Source: Anaerolineales bacterium (GTDB lineage: Bacteria > Chloroflexota > Anaerolineae > Anaerolineales > Villigracilaceae). From it: a DNA stretch of 64,000 nt. Where the stretch lies: contig JABARH010000003.1 of NCBI GenBank assembly GCA_019187665.1, forward strand, positions 1 through 64,000. The letters are read 5' to 3'. Positions 8,210 through 18,003 of the stretch are shown piece after piece. Within the stretch, counting starts at the first letter, position 1, and each line of letters starts with the position of its first letter. A program made the position numbers and the translations under genes. The notes under the pieces were generated by a model, which was not told where the DNA came from, searched no databases, and was given only the letters and a program-made list of their open reading frames with translations.

Positions 8210-8875
8210 ATGGCAAACAAAAAACAAACTGCAAGAAGGGCGGCGCATCAACGCCAGCAACAGGAGGCGAAACTTCTGCGCATCGCGGGGATCGTCGTCG
8301 CCGCGATCGTGGTCATCGGACTGGTATACACCTACCTGCCAAAAAGCAAGGGGGCGCAGCCATCTGAAGTAAAACAGTGGTCCGCCCCGCCTGCGCTGAC
8401 CATTGACTCTTCGGTGCAGTATTTCGCAACGATCCGCCTGCAAAAAGGCGGCGAGATTCTCATCGAACTCTATGCCGACAAGGCGCCGCTCACCGTCAAC
8501 AATTTCATTTTCCTTGCACGCGAGGGTTTCTTCAACGGGACAACCTTCCACCGCGTGCTGGAAGGCTTCATGGCGCAGGGTGGCGACCCGAGCGGCACCG
8601 GTTCCGGCGGCCCCGGCTATGAATTCCAAAACGAGGTCAGCGACCTGGTCTTCGACAAAGCCGGTGTGGTCGCCATGGCTAACGCCGGTCCCGACACAAA
8701 CGGCAGCCAGTTCTTCATCACGTTCGGCCCGGCCGAATGGCTCAACGGCGGATATACCATCTTTGGTCAGGTGGTTCAGGGTATGGATATAGTCAACAGC
8801 ATCGCGCTGCGCGACCCAGACACAGCCACCACGCCCGGTGACATGATCGAAACGGTCGCCATCTCGGAGCGCTAA
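8210..8875 (+). CDS. Membrane-anchored cyclophilin-type peptidyl-prolyl isomerase
   Basis: A 221-residue protein. The N-terminus is lysine/arginine-rich (MANKKQTARRAAH), followed by one transmembrane helix at residues about 26-44, leaving the catalytic domain outside. The cyclophilin domain shows NNFIFLAREGFF, TFHRVLEGFMAQGGDP, the active-site arginine in FHRV, MANAGPDTNGSQFFIT and a final YTIFGQVVQGMD. It would speed prolyl isomerisation of exported proteins. The ATG at 8210 is chosen because the upstream reading has no membrane or family support. A terminator follows 7 bp after the stop. Confidence 0.9.
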   Translation: MANKKQTARRAAHQRQQQEAKLLRIAGIVVAAIVVIGLVYTYLPKSKGAQPSEVKQWSAPPALTIDSSVQYFATIRLQKGGEILIELYADKAPLTVNNFIFLAREGFFNGTTFHRVLEGFMAQGGDPSGTGSGGPGYEFQNEVSDLVFDKAGVVAMANAGPDTNGSQFFITFGPAEWLNGGYTIFGQVVQGMDIVNSIALRDPDTATTPGDMIETVAISER

Positions 8876-8882
8876 ACAATAC

Positions 8883-8909
8883 AACAGCCGCCCATGCAGG
8901 GCGGCTGTT
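8883..8909 (+). terminator. Terminator after the cyclophilin gene
   Basis: An 11-bp perfect stem (8883-8893 / 8899-8909, core CAGCCGCCC) is followed by CATTTTTTC. Confidence 0.8.
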
Positions 8910-8931
8910 CATTTTTTCATTCCACCTGGAA

Positions 8932-11283
8932 TTATTCAGCGGAGCCTTTCAGGCGCAGCGCACTCATAAAGCGCAGCGCGCGTTCGCGTTGTTTCGTCGG
9001 ACGGGCGTCGTCTTGAATAATATCGAAGAGCAGCGTATCCAGCCACTCCAGGTAGTAGCCCGGCGTTTGCCCGCCCCAACGGATCCGCAATTTGTCGCCG
9101 CTCCAGCGTGGACCCTGCGGCCCGCGCTCCCCCTCCATGCGCGACCATCGTCCCCATAATCCTCGAAATTTAACCCAATCCGTCTCGTCGTCAATAATCT
9201 CGAATGCCCAATCCTCGAAGATATCCTCCTTGCTGGAAGGCTTTCCATCGAAATTGCTCTCCCGTCGCGCCACTGCGGGCGGTGGATCGAGAATCACCTT
9301 AAGCTCGTGACCGTAAATATTCAGGGACGGGTCGAAGCCCCACCCCACGCGGATACCGTCGCCGCCGGCAAATTCGCGCGCGCCGCCCTCGGCCAGCGCG
9401 CCCTGCGCGATCACGCTGCCTTTGTTTTTGTCGCTGTAGTATTCGAAAGCGCGTTCGACCTCGCGCATATGCTTTTCCACCAGATTGGAACGCGTACGAA
9501 ATGCCTGGGTGAATTCCTCGAGGCGATGCACCATCCGCTGGGTCGCCCCTGAAAACTGCAGCGAGAGCGGGAAGATCTCCGGCCGCGAATAGTGGGCGTG
9601 TGAACCCAGCGCGGCGTACACCAGCGGGTGATTCGAGTCTGAACCGTCGGGCATTTTAGCCTTGCCCACATCCTCCCAGAATTCGAAGGCGCCGTGATAA
9701 TGCTGCGAGCAGGTCACGCCAAACGGATTCAGATTCGGCCGCGCCGCGTCCAAATCCATGCTCGCCTGCGCGTCGCCGCGCAAGATCACGTGGACGCATT
9801 CCCAATCGCCCTCGTGGTTGTTCATCCCCCCGGCTGTGCTGCGAAAATCGTTGAAGGCGTAGAAATAGTTGTACTGAAGGATGACCCATTCGCGCTCACG
9901 AACGACGCGTCCGTAGTACCAATAGCGGCACGGCCCGCCCGTCTCGGTCAGGCGGGCGCGGCGGGAGACGGACTGACGATATTTCTTTTTTGCCCGCAGC
10001 GCGTCGATGTTATACAAACCCGACATCACATCGAGCAAATAGCCAGGAATACTGTCGCCGAGCAGGCCGAGCGCCACCAGGAGGATGAGGGCAGATACGC
10101 CGAGATGCAAGAGCACGGAGAACAGGTAATCGTTAATGTCCGTAAAGACATGCCGATACACCAGCCAGCTTACGACAAGATAGCCCAGCAGGGTCAGCGT
10201 GATAATGATTAACACGCGGCCATCCCAACCGAAAACAGTGGGGCGGCTGTTGTCCTCGCGCAGCAAGCCGGGACGCGTCACCTCGATGGGATCGAGCAGG
10301 TACCACAGGGTGGTCGCGCCGAACAGGAAAACGATCGCCAGGCGGGTTGCGGTGGAATCGAGCCAACCCAGGCGCAATTCTGTCCAATACAACAATCCAC
10401 ACAGGAGCAAAACAACGAGCAGGATGATCGCCGTCGCGATCTCGCGCTGGCGGATCGATTCAGGCGATGATTTTTTACGCAGAGCGTTGCTGAACAGCAT
10501 CAGGAAATAAAAAAGAATAGCGGGCGCGGCAAGGATGACAGGAATCTGATATGGGGTTGCATTCGCCCATCCAGAGCGGCGCGCGAACCCGTCGGCGATC
10601 AGGCCAAAGACCGCGTTGGCCGCGCCGATCGCCGCCAGACTTATTGCATGCAAAACTACTGTCCCCCATGTTTGATGCCACTTCACCATAAAATAGTACA
10701 GGTTGTTGAACACCAGATACACCACCCAGAAGCCGGTCAATTGCGCCAGCGCGAGGGCAGCGAATCCCAGTGTGAAGGCTGTGCCAAAGAAAAAGATCGC
10801 GAACAAGCAAAGCAGGAGGCCGAGATGCGACTTTCCGTCGGCGTCGAGAGAGGGCCAGGCCGCCAGCAACAATCCCAGCGCGGTCATCTTAACTGCGTCG
10901 GCATAGTCCATGTGGATAAGGTCCGGGTGGAGGCGGGCCAGGCCGAACACGCTGAAAATGGCAATCGCGAGCAGCAGGATGATTTCCACCGTCAGGCAAA
11001 CGCGGATGGCAAACGTGCCGGGCTCCGGGCTGAGGTAGCGGAGGTAGGCGTCCTTGTCCTGGATGGCAGCAAGCATCGCGAGGCGTTTGCGCGGGTCAGG
11101 CTCGGCGTCCCACGCACGCACGCGCCGCGCGCGCGCTCGACTGTTACTTTTGCAATATAAACGCGTATTCCCCGCGACGAAATCCTCCACGTTCATCGGC
11201 AGGAATTTTTCGCCGCCCGAAAACCGCACTACCGGGGCATACTTCGACAGCAATTCACGGTCGAACGTTATATCCGATCCCAT
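8932..11283 (-). CDS. Large membrane protein with a split Vps62-like domain
   Basis: A 783-residue protein. Residues about 12-36 (KYAPVVRFSGGEKFLPMNVE) resemble the first strand of Vps62-like proteins. Residues about 90-430 hold roughly ten hydrophobic helices. After them come WVILQYNYFYAFND and NNHEGDWECVHVILRGD at about 475-500, the hallmark of the same Vps62 family, and a charged soluble tail of nearly 290 residues. The membrane block thus seems to interrupt one domain. Function is unknown. It stands alone on the minus strand, 36 bp upstream of where the DUF4404-type gene ends. Assignment is from motif recall only. Confidence 0.6.
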   Translation of the reverse strand: MGSDITFDRELLSKYAPVVRFSGGEKFLPMNVEDFVAGNTRLYCKSNSRARARRVRAWDAEPDPRKRLAMLAAIQDKDAYLRYLSPEPGTFAIRVCLTVEIILLLAIAIFSVFGLARLHPDLIHMDYADAVKMTALGLLLAAWPSLDADGKSHLGLLLCLFAIFFFGTAFTLGFAALALAQLTGFWVVYLVFNNLYYFMVKWHQTWGTVVLHAISLAAIGAANAVFGLIADGFARRSGWANATPYQIPVILAAPAILFYFLMLFSNALRKKSSPESIRQREIATAIILLVVLLLCGLLYWTELRLGWLDSTATRLAIVFLFGATTLWYLLDPIEVTRPGLLREDNSRPTVFGWDGRVLIIITLTLLGYLVVSWLVYRHVFTDINDYLFSVLLHLGVSALILLVALGLLGDSIPGYLLDVMSGLYNIDALRAKKKYRQSVSRRARLTETGGPCRYWYYGRVVREREWVILQYNYFYAFNDFRSTAGGMNNHEGDWECVHVILRGDAQASMDLDAARPNLNPFGVTCSQHYHGAFEFWEDVGKAKMPDGSDSNHPLVYAALGSHAHYSRPEIFPLSLQFSGATQRMVHRLEEFTQAFRTRSNLVEKHMREVERAFEYYSDKNKGSVIAQGALAEGGAREFAGGDGIRVGWGFDPSLNIYGHELKVILDPPPAVARRESNFDGKPSSKEDIFEDWAFEIIDDETDWVKFRGLWGRWSRMEGERGPQGPRWSGDKLRIRWGGQTPGYYLEWLDTLLFDIIQDDARPTKQRERALRFMSALRLKGSAE

Positions 11284-11319
11284 AATCTATTTCCTCGGCC
11301 TTGCCTGGAATGAAGAGCG

Positions 11320-11580
11320 TTAGATACCTGCGTTGCTGAGGGATGTCATCAGGTCAGAGAGCAGGCGGGTGAGAGCCGGGTGTGTGATCTTAAAATGGTC
11401 AAGGGAATCGTTCCAGCGGTCGAGCATGGAGGCGGGGCTGGATTCTTTGCCAGCAAGCAGGTGATGTAGATCTTCATCGAGGCCGCGCAACAGTTCCGCG
11501 CCTCTTTCATCCACGCCTTGGGTGTTTTTTAATTCCTGACGCAGGGTTTCGAGAAGTTTTTCGAGTTCTTTGTTGTTCAT
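11320..11580 (-). CDS. DUF4404-type small protein
   Basis: An 86-residue acidic helical protein beginning NNKELEKLLETLRQEL, with DERGAELLRGLDEDLHHLL and the end THPALTRLLSDLMTSLSNAGI. The pattern matches DUF4404 as I remember it; function is unknown. The start at 11580 follows GGAGTTTTCTC; an ATG ten codons earlier lacks a ribosome-binding site. It is followed by the Vps62-like gene on the same strand. Confidence 0.65.
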   Translation of the reverse strand: MNNKELEKLLETLRQELKNTQGVDERGAELLRGLDEDLHHLLAGKESSPASMLDRWNDSLDHFKITHPALTRLLSDLMTSLSNAGI

Positions 11581-11636
11581 GAGAAAACTCCTTTTTTCAT
11601 CCAGTTCCATTTTACAACCAATTGAGGAAAAGAACG

Positions 11637-11712
11637 CCGGTTAACCGCGAAAAACGCCAGGTTTTATAGATTTTCTTCGCGCCCTCGCGGGCTTAACGGT
11701 TCATTTTTGGCA
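11637..11712. repeat. Degenerate copy of the MITE-like element
   Basis: The stretch contains TTAACCGCGAAAAACGCCAGG, TTTTCTTCGCG and GCGGGCTTAACGGTT, which parallel the TTACCGC...CGCCAAG, TTTTCTTTGCG and GCGGGCTTAGCGGT blocks of the copies at 1751 and 63437. The ends are eroded. Confidence 0.4.
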
Positions 11713-11729
11713 TTTGTGCTGTTGAGAAT

Positions 11730-11990
11730 TCAATGCAATAGTTCGCGCTGGGTATCTTCGATCTCTTGAAATATTTTCTTCACCGCCTCTTTCATCTCGG
11801 CCGGGACGCCCATGGTCTGCGGAATGAACTTGACCAGGTCGCGCGCCTGACGCAACAGGTCTTTGACGTTGGCCATATAAGAGAAATCGCCTTTCCCTAA
11901 TCCTTCTGTTGGGACTGGGTACTCGCGCGCCTTCTGGATCAGCGCGCGGGCGCGGATAACTTTCTCGGCGGCGGGGATGATTTTTGACAC
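11730..11990 (-). CDS. Hypothetical 86-residue helical protein
   Basis: A small charged helical protein (SKIIPAAEKVIRARALIQKA, VKDLLRQARDLVKFIP). The start is taken as GTG at 11990, which has AAGGAGCC just upstream; longer readings begin inside repeat DNA. I do not recognise a family. A nearby gene of similar size (11320) is also a short helical protein, but the two are not obviously related. Confidence 0.6.
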   Translation of the reverse strand: MSKIIPAAEKVIRARALIQKAREYPVPTEGLGKGDFSYMANVKDLLRQARDLVKFIPQTMGVPAEMKEAVKKIFQEIEDTQRELLH

Positions 11991-12039
11991 GGGAGGCTCC
12001 TTTCGATTCATACAGGATTTACGCAAAACCTTGCGTAGG

Positions 12040-12057
12040 GCGCGTTCTCTAACGCGC
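12040..12057. repeat. REP-like hairpin, GCGCGTT-CTCT-AACGCGC
   Basis: A 7-bp perfect stem with a CTCT loop. Two more copies with different but compensated stems lie at 43054-43071 and 49539-49554. It is embedded in a larger GC-rich palindromic stretch (about 12030-12125) between the 86-residue ORF and nrdJ. Confidence 0.55.
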
Positions 12058-12149
12058 CTGCTGGCGTTACGCCTGCCTGATTTGCCTGGCAAATCACGGG
12101 CGGCGCCAGGGGAGAACGCCAATTATGCGTAAGTTCTGTCATAAAATCA

Positions 12150-12173
12150 AGCGGACGAGTCTCCTCGTCCGCT
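12150..12173 (-). terminator. Probable terminator of the nrdR-nrdJ transcript
   Basis: A 10-bp perfect stem (AGCGGACGAG / CTCGTCCGCT, 4-nt loop) lies 32 bp past the nrdJ stop. On the minus strand it is followed by TTGATTTTATG, so the T-run is only moderate. Confidence 0.55.
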
Positions 12174-12204
12174 CAACGTTCCACCGTTCAAACTTTCCGA
12201 CCTG

Positions 12205-15200
12205 CTAACATTCCGAATACCCGCACGCGTAGCACTTGCGGCAACCTTCCTCATTTACCACAGCCGCCTCGCCGCATTCAGGACACAGGTCACCGATCTT
12301 CGAGACAGGCAGCGCCGCGCCTTCACTCTCCAACGCGTGGCCGCCGTTGCCGTTTTTCTTTTCCATCACTGGCGCAGTTAAACCGTCCTTGTCGCGCAGG
12401 TAATCACTCAAGACGTGGCCAACTCCATCCGGCAACGAACGCACGCGGTTTGGGCCAAAGCCAAGCGACCGGCCCCCGCCGATCCCGGTCAACTGGCGGA
12501 CGATCTCGCGCATGCGATCCAGCGGCGCGACCGGGCTGGCGAGGCGCAGGATGTACGAGATCAAACGCCCGATCGCCTCGGAGACGGCGGCCGTCTCGGA
12601 ACCGGCCTTGGCGGTATTGATGAACACTTCAAACGGTTGTTCGCCGCCGTTCTCGTTGATGGTGATGAAGGCTTTTCCGAGCGGTGTGTCCACGTTGTGC
12701 GTGCGACCGGTCAATGCGGCGGGGCGCGGTTTTTTGCTTTCGTGCCAGATCAAGGCCGGCGAGGCTGGAACCGCAACGGGCTGAGTCGGAGGCGGAGCCT
12801 TTTTATCGGCAGTGGCTTTTGTTTCCAGCACAACGATTTCACGCGAGCCGGTCACATACACTGTGATGCCCTTGCATCCCAATTCCCATGCAAGCATGTA
12901 CGCTTTCGCCACATCCTCTTCAGTTGCGTTTTCGTGGAAGTTAACCGTTTTGGAAAGCGAGTTATCCACAAATGTTTGCAGGGCGGCTTGCATACGCACA
13001 TGTTCCTCGGCGGTGATGTCCGCGGAGACGACGAACACATCGCGGATTTCTTTCGGCAGGGCGTCAACGTGCCGGCAGGTGCCTTCGCTCATCACCTGCT
13101 CCACGATCTCCTGACGCTTCTCCTCGCCAAGCCCGAGTTTTTTCAAGGCTTCATCGAAACGCGGGCTGGCGTATGTCAGTTTCAGATCTTTTCCATTGTC
13201 GTTGACATGCCGGATGTATGCCAGCGCGAAGACGGGTTCGCAGCCATACCCTTCGCAACCGGCGACGGTGGCAATTGTGCCGGTCGGCGCGACGGTCGTC
13301 TGCGCGGCGTTGCGGATGCCGTGCGATTTAATTCCTTTAACAATCGCCTCCCACTCGACCGCCGGGCGGGCGTAGTCGTTGCGATATGTCTCCAACGGTT
13401 GGGGCGGAGTCCATGCCATGTTGTCCATGTCGTAGATACTGCCCGCGATGGCAGGGAACGGTCCGCGCTCCTCAGCCAGCTCGATGCTGGTCTTCATCGT
13501 GTGATAGCGGACAAACTCCATCACCTGCGCGCCGAACTCCTGCCCCTCTTGCGAGCCGTAGCGCACACCGACGTGATACATCAAGTCCGCGAGTCCCATG
13601 ATGCCAAGTCCGATGCGGCGGGCGCGGTGCGCGGCTTCCTTCAACTGCGCCACAGCCGGGACATAGGCATTCGCCTCCACCACGTCGTCGAGGAAGCGCG
13701 TGGAGGTGACGACCGATTGGCGCAAAGATTCCCAATCCACCGTTCCATCCGCTCCGCAATGTTCGTTGAGGTTCACCGACCCGAGACAGCAATTCTCGTA
13801 CGGTCCGAGCCATTGCTCGCCGCAGTTATGCACTACCAGCCCGTTTGCAACGAACGCATTGGTTTGCGGTTGATGCAAATCGTAGACCGGTTCCACGCCA
13901 TCCGGTTCAACCGCCATCACAGTACACAGAAACGGCTCTTCGTATGGGCCGCGCGTCATTCTGCCAAGGTAACCAAGCAATCGTGTCTGTTTCGCTTCAG
14001 TAAGAAAGCCAATCTCATTTGCAAAACGGATCAGGTTTGATTTACGGATCGCCAGGTCGTGCTGCGATTGATGAAAATATTCTTTTGTCCCGCCTTTGCC
14101 GTCGGGCATGATTCGATAACCAGCAGGCCGGCGATTTTCGTAGATACGGCTGGCAATGCCAAAATTCAGCAACAGGCGTTGAACATCCTTCAACAGATTC
14201 AGATGACTGGATGAAAGGCGCACAGAACAGCCCTTCTCGCCGCCGTCATTCACCTGCCCATCGGATGTGAATAATGCCTGCAAAAAGCCGCGTTGAATTT
14301 CTTCGCTGCCAGCGTAGATGTCCGCTGGAACAAAGTGTTTCTTTTCCTCTGTGATACCATACTGCGCGACCCAATCTCGCAATCGGTCAGATGCGACACG
14401 CGCTTCATCGCGGTCATCCACTTGAACAATGCCTACCGGGTACGCGCGTCGCTGGCCCGGCTTCTCAACAAGATTTGTAACCATTTCTGCAAAGAGCGGG
14501 GCCAGTTCGCGCTTCTCGGCGCCGAAAAATGAAAGCACAGCCCGCACTATGTTTACAGTTCCATCGCCGATCAACCAGCCCAAAACGCGGCCTTCCTCCA
14601 ACGTTCCGGCTGCGCCGAATCCGCCTTTGCGATTCAAAATGTGAACGCGGTCGCCGGGCTTTAAGTCACGCGTTTTTGCCCAACCGAGCGATGTCATCAC
14701 TCGGTGATCTTCTGTCAAGCGCAATTCATACCCCTCGCGCGTCAGGAGACGGTAAACCGGTTTGACGCCAGTTTGAAAAACGTGAGTGGCTTGCAGGAAA
14801 GTCTCTGTGCCAAAGCGGGCGTCCGATGTAACATTGATTCCATTCCCTTCAGAGGCCAATTCATCGGCGCGTCGCAAACCCTGGTCGGTGTAAATAAGCG
14901 TGTCTCCAGTAACGCACGGGTTTGTCGCTTCGAGCGGATACAAATGCGGGACCGGGTTACTGCGATTGGCCGCATCGAGGAACAACACGCCCGGCTCGCC
15001 GTTGTGATGCGCCTGCTTGACGATCTTGCTGAACAGGTCGCGCGCCTTAATTTTGCCGTATGAACGGATGGGCATACCGGCTTTTTCAGCCTGCTCCAGT
15101 GTCCCGGTCCAGCCGCGATATTCTTTCTGCGAAATATCCGGGAAACGCAATTCCCATTCCTTATCTTCCTGTACGGCGCGCATGAATGCATCCGTGATGC

Positions 15201-17214
15201 CGACGGAGATATTGAAATTGGTGATCTGATTCTCGTTGGTCTTGCAAGTGATGAATTCCTCCACATCGGGATGGTCCACGCGCAAGACAGCCATATTCGC
15301 GCCGCGGCGAGTATTGTGAGTCACCATGCCATAGGCAAGATAGGTGTGGTTGTCTGCAACCTCAAGGTCGAGTGTCAGCGACTGTCCTGCAGACTCAACT
15401 CCCCGGACTTCCACAAACCAAAGCCGCTCTGCGGAGGGCGCAGTTTGGAATTCTTCCGGGTGATCTGCCTTTAGTAAATCGAATCCCGAGCGCGTCAGAT
15501 TGCGGTCATCGCGTAGATAGCGCAGGGCTTGACGACGGAGTTTCGGTTCACTGGCGCGGAAGTTGATATTTCTACCGCGTCCCTTGCTGTCCATCTGCTC
15601 TAGTGTGATTTCATCAAGGACAGGTTGAAGCCAATAACGCGGGTTTGGCAAGACGTAAGAACTTTCCCTGCGCAAGTCGCTTTCCCAGGCATAAGCAGCC
15701 ACAAAACGGGAGCGTTGGTCACACCCGATCTTTTCGCGCCAGGCATCCAACCCAACCTTGGAGTTGATGCGCACATGATACGTTTCCGAATCGCCCCAGC
15801 GATCCAGTCCGGCCGCGACCGTCCGGATGCTCACTGGGCAACCCAGACCAATCAACAGTGTAGACACTTCGCGAGCCAATCCAGAGGATGAAGTAGTTAG
15901 GACTGGATATCCATGTGAAAGCGAACCATCCGCCTCGAACAGTCCGCGCAAGTACGCGCCTACCACGTTGACGGGCGACTGCCTGACAAGCCTCGGGACG
16001 GAGACATCGCGGCTGGTTCGTTTTGTAAGCCCATTCATCGTCAGAAAATCTTTTATGGTGCGATTGTCCATCACAAAGGTGACCGAACGGTCACCGGGCT
16101 TTTGCATTCTATGAACAGCGACCCCAAATTGTCTTTCCAAAAGATGGGGCATTTCCTCCATCAGATAGGATGAATGAGCAACACTTACCCCCACGCGATG
16201 ATCATCGCCGGATTGCGCCACGAATCCATCCCCAGCCAGATACCCAAGGAAAAATGCAAATTCCTCATCCAGCATCGAAGGCAGGTTCGGCATCACTTGA
16301 TTTCCATGCTGGCGGGTTGGCTTCTTCAAGGCTTGCATTCTACCTATATGTTCGCCAAGACGGACAACGATCCAATCGCCGTGAGACAGGTTCTGGATTT
16401 CCTTCCATTGCGCGCCTCCATCAGTCATCACCTTCACTTTGTGATTCGGTGTTCCGGTGATGTTCAGGCCTTCGCGCGTATGAACACGAAGAACGTCTGC
16501 GACTCCATTGTTGAATCCGCGCGGGGACACCTTCCTGCCTTCATCTGTTGGCACTGTCAAGGAATGTTCCTGCCATCCGGGGACTTCCGTGTTCACGATT
16601 TCATCGAGGCGTAGCAAGCCTTTGTCGGTGAATACCAACGTGTCGGGGAGCAAACAGCCGCCCTGCGCGATCTCGCCGAAGGCATGGTCATAGACGCGCA
16701 GGAATCCCACCGGTCCCGTAGCTTGACCGGCGGAGGACTTTACGAGTCCGCCTTTTGGGCGCAGGCGCGAGAATGAGAATCCGTTCCCGCCGCCAGTTTG
16801 TTGAATTAACGCCGCGTCGCGCAGAGTTTGAAAAATGCCCGCGCTGTGACGCCCCATATCGTCGGAGATCGGAAGCACAAAGCAAGCCGCCAACTGGCCC
16901 AGCGGCGTGCCCGCCCCGGTAAAAGTCGGAGAATTGGGAAAAAATTTCTTTGAAGTTAAAAGATGATAATACTCAACGGCGCGCGCCATCACATCCGCGC
17001 CCCAGGTTGCTTCCACTTTGGCAATGTTGTAGGCGACGCGCCAGAACATTGCCTCAACGGTTTCGGCTGGCTTGCCATCATCTGCACGGCGGACATAACG
17101 CCTTGTCAGCACCTTGCGCGAATTTTCCGTCAGGTCCACCAATGGAAGGTCGCCCGGCATGGAAGGTGTCATAGATAAATTTTTCATACTGGGCGAGCTG
17201 GTTTTACCGGACAT
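12205..17214 (-). CDS. nrdJ: Adenosylcobalamin-dependent (class II) ribonucleotide reductase with two inteins
   Basis: A 1669-residue precursor. Removing two inteins (residues 187-634 and 767-1130) leaves an 857-residue reductase, normal for NrdJ. Extein marks are [24 protein letters not shown] (redox Cys111), [48 protein letters not shown] (radical Cys1131 and redox Cys1142), and [28 protein letters not shown]-terminal zinc ribbon ([17 protein letters not shown]) completes it. It reduces ribonucleotides to deoxyribonucleotides using B12. It follows nrdR after 99 bp, with AAAGGAGA before the ATG. Residue roles are taken from the Thermotoga enzyme. Confidence 0.95.
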   Translation of the reverse strand: MSGKTSSPSMKNLSMTPSMPGDLPLVDLTENSRKVLTRRYVRRADDGKPAETVEAMFWRVAYNIAKVEATWGADVMARAVEYYHLLTSKKFFPNSPTFTGAGTPLGQLAACFVLPISDDMGRHSAGIFQTLRDAALIQQTGGGNGFSFSRLRPKGGLVKSSAGQATGPVGFLRVYDHAFGEIAQGGCLLPDTLVFTDKGLLRLDEIVNTEVPGWQEHSLTVPTDEGRKVSPRGFNNGVADVLRVHTREGLNITGTPNHKVKVMTDGGAQWKEIQNLSHGDWIVVRLGEHIGRMQALKKPTRQHGNQVMPNLPSMLDEEFAFFLGYLAGDGFVAQSGDDHRVGVSVAHSSYLMEEMPHLLERQFGVAVHRMQKPGDRSVTFVMDNRTIKDFLTMNGLTKRTSRDVSVPRLVRQSPVNVVGAYLRGLFEADGSLSHGYPVLTTSSSGLAREVSTLLIGLGCPVSIRTVAAGLDRWGDSETYHVRINSKVGLDAWREKIGCDQRSRFVAAYAWESDLRRESSYVLPNPRYWLQPVLDEITLEQMDSKGRGRNINFRASEPKLRRQALRYLRDDRNLTRSGFDLLKADHPEEFQTAPSAERLWFVEVRGVESAGQSLTLDLEVADNHTYLAYGMVTHNTRRGANMAVLRVDHPDVEEFITCKTNENQITNFNISVGITDAFMRAVQEDKEWELRFPDISQKEYRGWTGTLEQAEKAGMPIRSYGKIKARDLFSKIVKQAHHNGEPGVLFLDAANRSNPVPHLYPLEATNPCVTGDTLIYTDQGLRRADELASEGNGINVTSDARFGTETFLQATHVFQTGVKPVYRLLTREGYELRLTEDHRVMTSLGWAKTRDLKPGDRVHILNRKGGFGAAGTLEEGRVLGWLIGDGTVNIVRAVLSFFGAEKRELAPLFAEMVTNLVEKPGQRRAYPVGIVQVDDRDEARVASDRLRDWVAQYGITEEKKHFVPADIYAGSEEIQRGFLQALFTSDGQVNDGGEKGCSVRLSSSHLNLLKDVQRLLLNFGIASRIYENRRPAGYRIMPDGKGGTKEYFHQSQHDLAIRKSNLIRFANEIGFLTEAKQTRLLGYLGRMTRGPYEEPFLCTVMAVEPDGVEPVYDLHQPQTNAFVANGLVVHNCGEQWLGPYENCCLGSVNLNEHCGADGTVDWESLRQSVVTSTRFLDDVVEANAYVPAVAQLKEAAHRARRIGLGIMGLADLMYHVGVRYGSQEGQEFGAQVMEFVRYHTMKTSIELAEERGPFPAIAGSIYDMDNMAWTPPQPLETYRNDYARPAVEWEAIVKGIKSHGIRNAAQTTVAPTGTIATVAGCEGYGCEPVFALAYIRHVNDNGKDLKLTYASPRFDEALKKLGLGEEKRQEIVEQVMSEGTCRHVDALPKEIRDVFVVSADITAEEHVRMQAALQTFVDNSLSKTVNFHENATEEDVAKAYMLAWELGCKGITVYVTGSREIVVLETKATADKKAPPPTQPVAVPASPALIWHESKKPRPAALTGRTHNVDTPLGKAFITINENGGEQPFEVFINTAKAGSETAAVSEAIGRLISYILRLASPVAPLDRMREIVRQLTGIGGGRSLGFGPNRVRSLPDGVGHVLSDYLRDKDGLTAPVMEKKNGNGGHALESEGAALPVSKIGDLCPECGEAAVVNEEGCRKCYACGYSEC
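13825..14916 (-). mobile_element. Intein 2 of NrdJ (364 residues, LAGLIDADG type)
   Basis: The intein runs from Cys767 ([13 protein letters not shown]) to VVHN1130, with extein +1 Cys in CGEQ. Splicing marks are the N-terminal Cys, the block-B-like [12 protein letters not shown] and the terminal His-Asn. Two endonuclease motifs, [10 protein letters not shown] and [11 protein letters not shown], are degenerate but recognisable, so homing activity is uncertain. It interrupts the gene exactly before the codon of the catalytic thiyl-radical cysteine; the enzyme cannot work unless the intein is spliced out. Confidence 0.9.
15313..16656 (-). mobile_element. Intein 1 of NrdJ (448 residues, LAGLIDADG type)
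   Basis: The intein runs from Cys187 ([13 protein letters not shown]) to VTHN634, with extein +1 Thr in TRRGAN. It has a TPNHKV block B, two LAGLIDADG motifs ([10 protein letters not shown] and [11 protein letters not shown]) and a C-terminal [13 protein letters not shown]. Both endonuclease motifs keep their acidic residue, so homing may still occur. It sits in the highly conserved GG-TRRGAN segment of the reductase. It is distinct in sequence from intein 2. Confidence 0.92.
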
Positions 17215-17313
17215 AACAAATTCTCCTTTTCAATAAAGATTCAGGGAAGGGCACAGGGATGAAAAAAAACGACAAAGACACTCTCCCCTCAGAGAGCCTT
17301 GCCGGTCATTCAA

Positions 17314-17763
17314 TTAACCTTCGAGCAGGTGGTCTATTTCGTTGCGGAGCGCGTGCAGGTCGGAAAGGCGGAGATAAACAATAGCATAACGGATATATGC
17401 GATCTGGTCCAATTCCTTGAGGCGGTTGATTACCAGATCGCCGACGACGCGCGAGGAGACCTCCGCCTTGCCCATTTTCTGCAAGTCTGTCTCCACCTGG
17501 CCGATCAGTCGCTCGATGTCCGCGGCGGAGACCGGACGCTTGGCGCAGGCAATCCGCACGCCGCGCGCCAGTTTTTCGCGGTCAAATTCTTCGCGGGCGC
17601 CGTCCTGTTTGATCAGTAGCGGCGTGGCCAGAATCGGGCGCTCGTAGCTGCTAAAACGCTGACCGCATTTCAGGCACTCGCGGCGGCGGCGAATTCCTCC
17701 GTGGCTATCGTGGGAGGTATCGAGTACTTTCGAGTCGGGGTTTTGGCAGTAGGGACAGCGCAT
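17314..17763 (-). CDS. nrdR: Transcriptional repressor NrdR
   Basis: A 149-residue protein with the N-terminal zinc ribbon MRCPYCQNPDSKVLDT and CLKCGQRF, and an ATP-cone domain beginning PLLIKQDGAREEFDREK. Length and order are standard for NrdR, which senses dATP/ATP and represses ribonucleotide reductase genes. It is the first gene of a leftward nrdR-nrdJ pair. Two candidate NrdR boxes lie upstream of it, so it probably controls its own operon. Confidence 0.95.
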   Translation of the reverse strand: MRCPYCQNPDSKVLDTSHDSHGGIRRRRECLKCGQRFSSYERPILATPLLIKQDGAREEFDREKLARGVRIACAKRPVSAADIERLIGQVETDLQKMGKAEVSSRVVGDLVINRLKELDQIAYIRYAIVYLRLSDLHALRNEIDHLLEG

Positions 17764-17778
17764 GAATGACCAATTTTA

Positions 17779-17790
17779 GAACTTGTGTTC
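17779..17790 (-). promoter_or_regulatory. Candidate weak LexA box before nrdR
   Basis: GAACTTGTGTTC has GAAC and GTTC half-sites four bases apart, like the better box before uvrB, but its central bases differ from the GAACRNRYGTTC consensus at one position. It lies 16 bp upstream of the nrdR start and abuts a NrdR box. Confidence 0.25.
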
Positions 17791-17837
17791 CCGCCATATA
17801 TGGGATATTCACTTCTTCATCCCCGTACATATAGCGG
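17790..17837 (-). promoter_or_regulatory. Pair of NrdR boxes upstream of nrdR-nrdJ
   Basis: Two palindromic AT-cored sites, CCGCCATATATGGG (17791-17804) and CCGTACATATAGCGG (17823-17837), have centres 31-32 bp apart, about three helical turns. This is the arrangement known for paired NrdR boxes. They lie 27-75 bp upstream of the nrdR start. Confidence 0.7.
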
Positions 17838-18003
17838 AGTGACGGGCATTCTAACATATCTGCAAACTCACCTCAAGAGGCCGAAGGGGCTATTTATCTT
17901 AAAATATCGAGGTGTACACGCAAAAAATAGCGCGGGGTGCGATACCGCGCGCGCGCTCGTCATCTCCCGGCAGCAAGATGAATCTTGCCGTACGCGCGGC
18001 AGA

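Noticed and set aside
7319..8884. A 521-codon minus-strand ORF
   Set aside because: It is antisense to three plausible genes, including an obvious cyclophilin.
12415..14040. A 541-codon plus-strand ORF
   Set aside because: It is entirely antisense to nrdJ and intein 2; its protein shows no family pattern. Codon bias of a GC-rich gene explains it.
12205..17214. Two frameshifted or joined genes because of the 1669-residue length
   Set aside because: The extra length is fully explained by two inteins with correct Cys and His-Asn ends.
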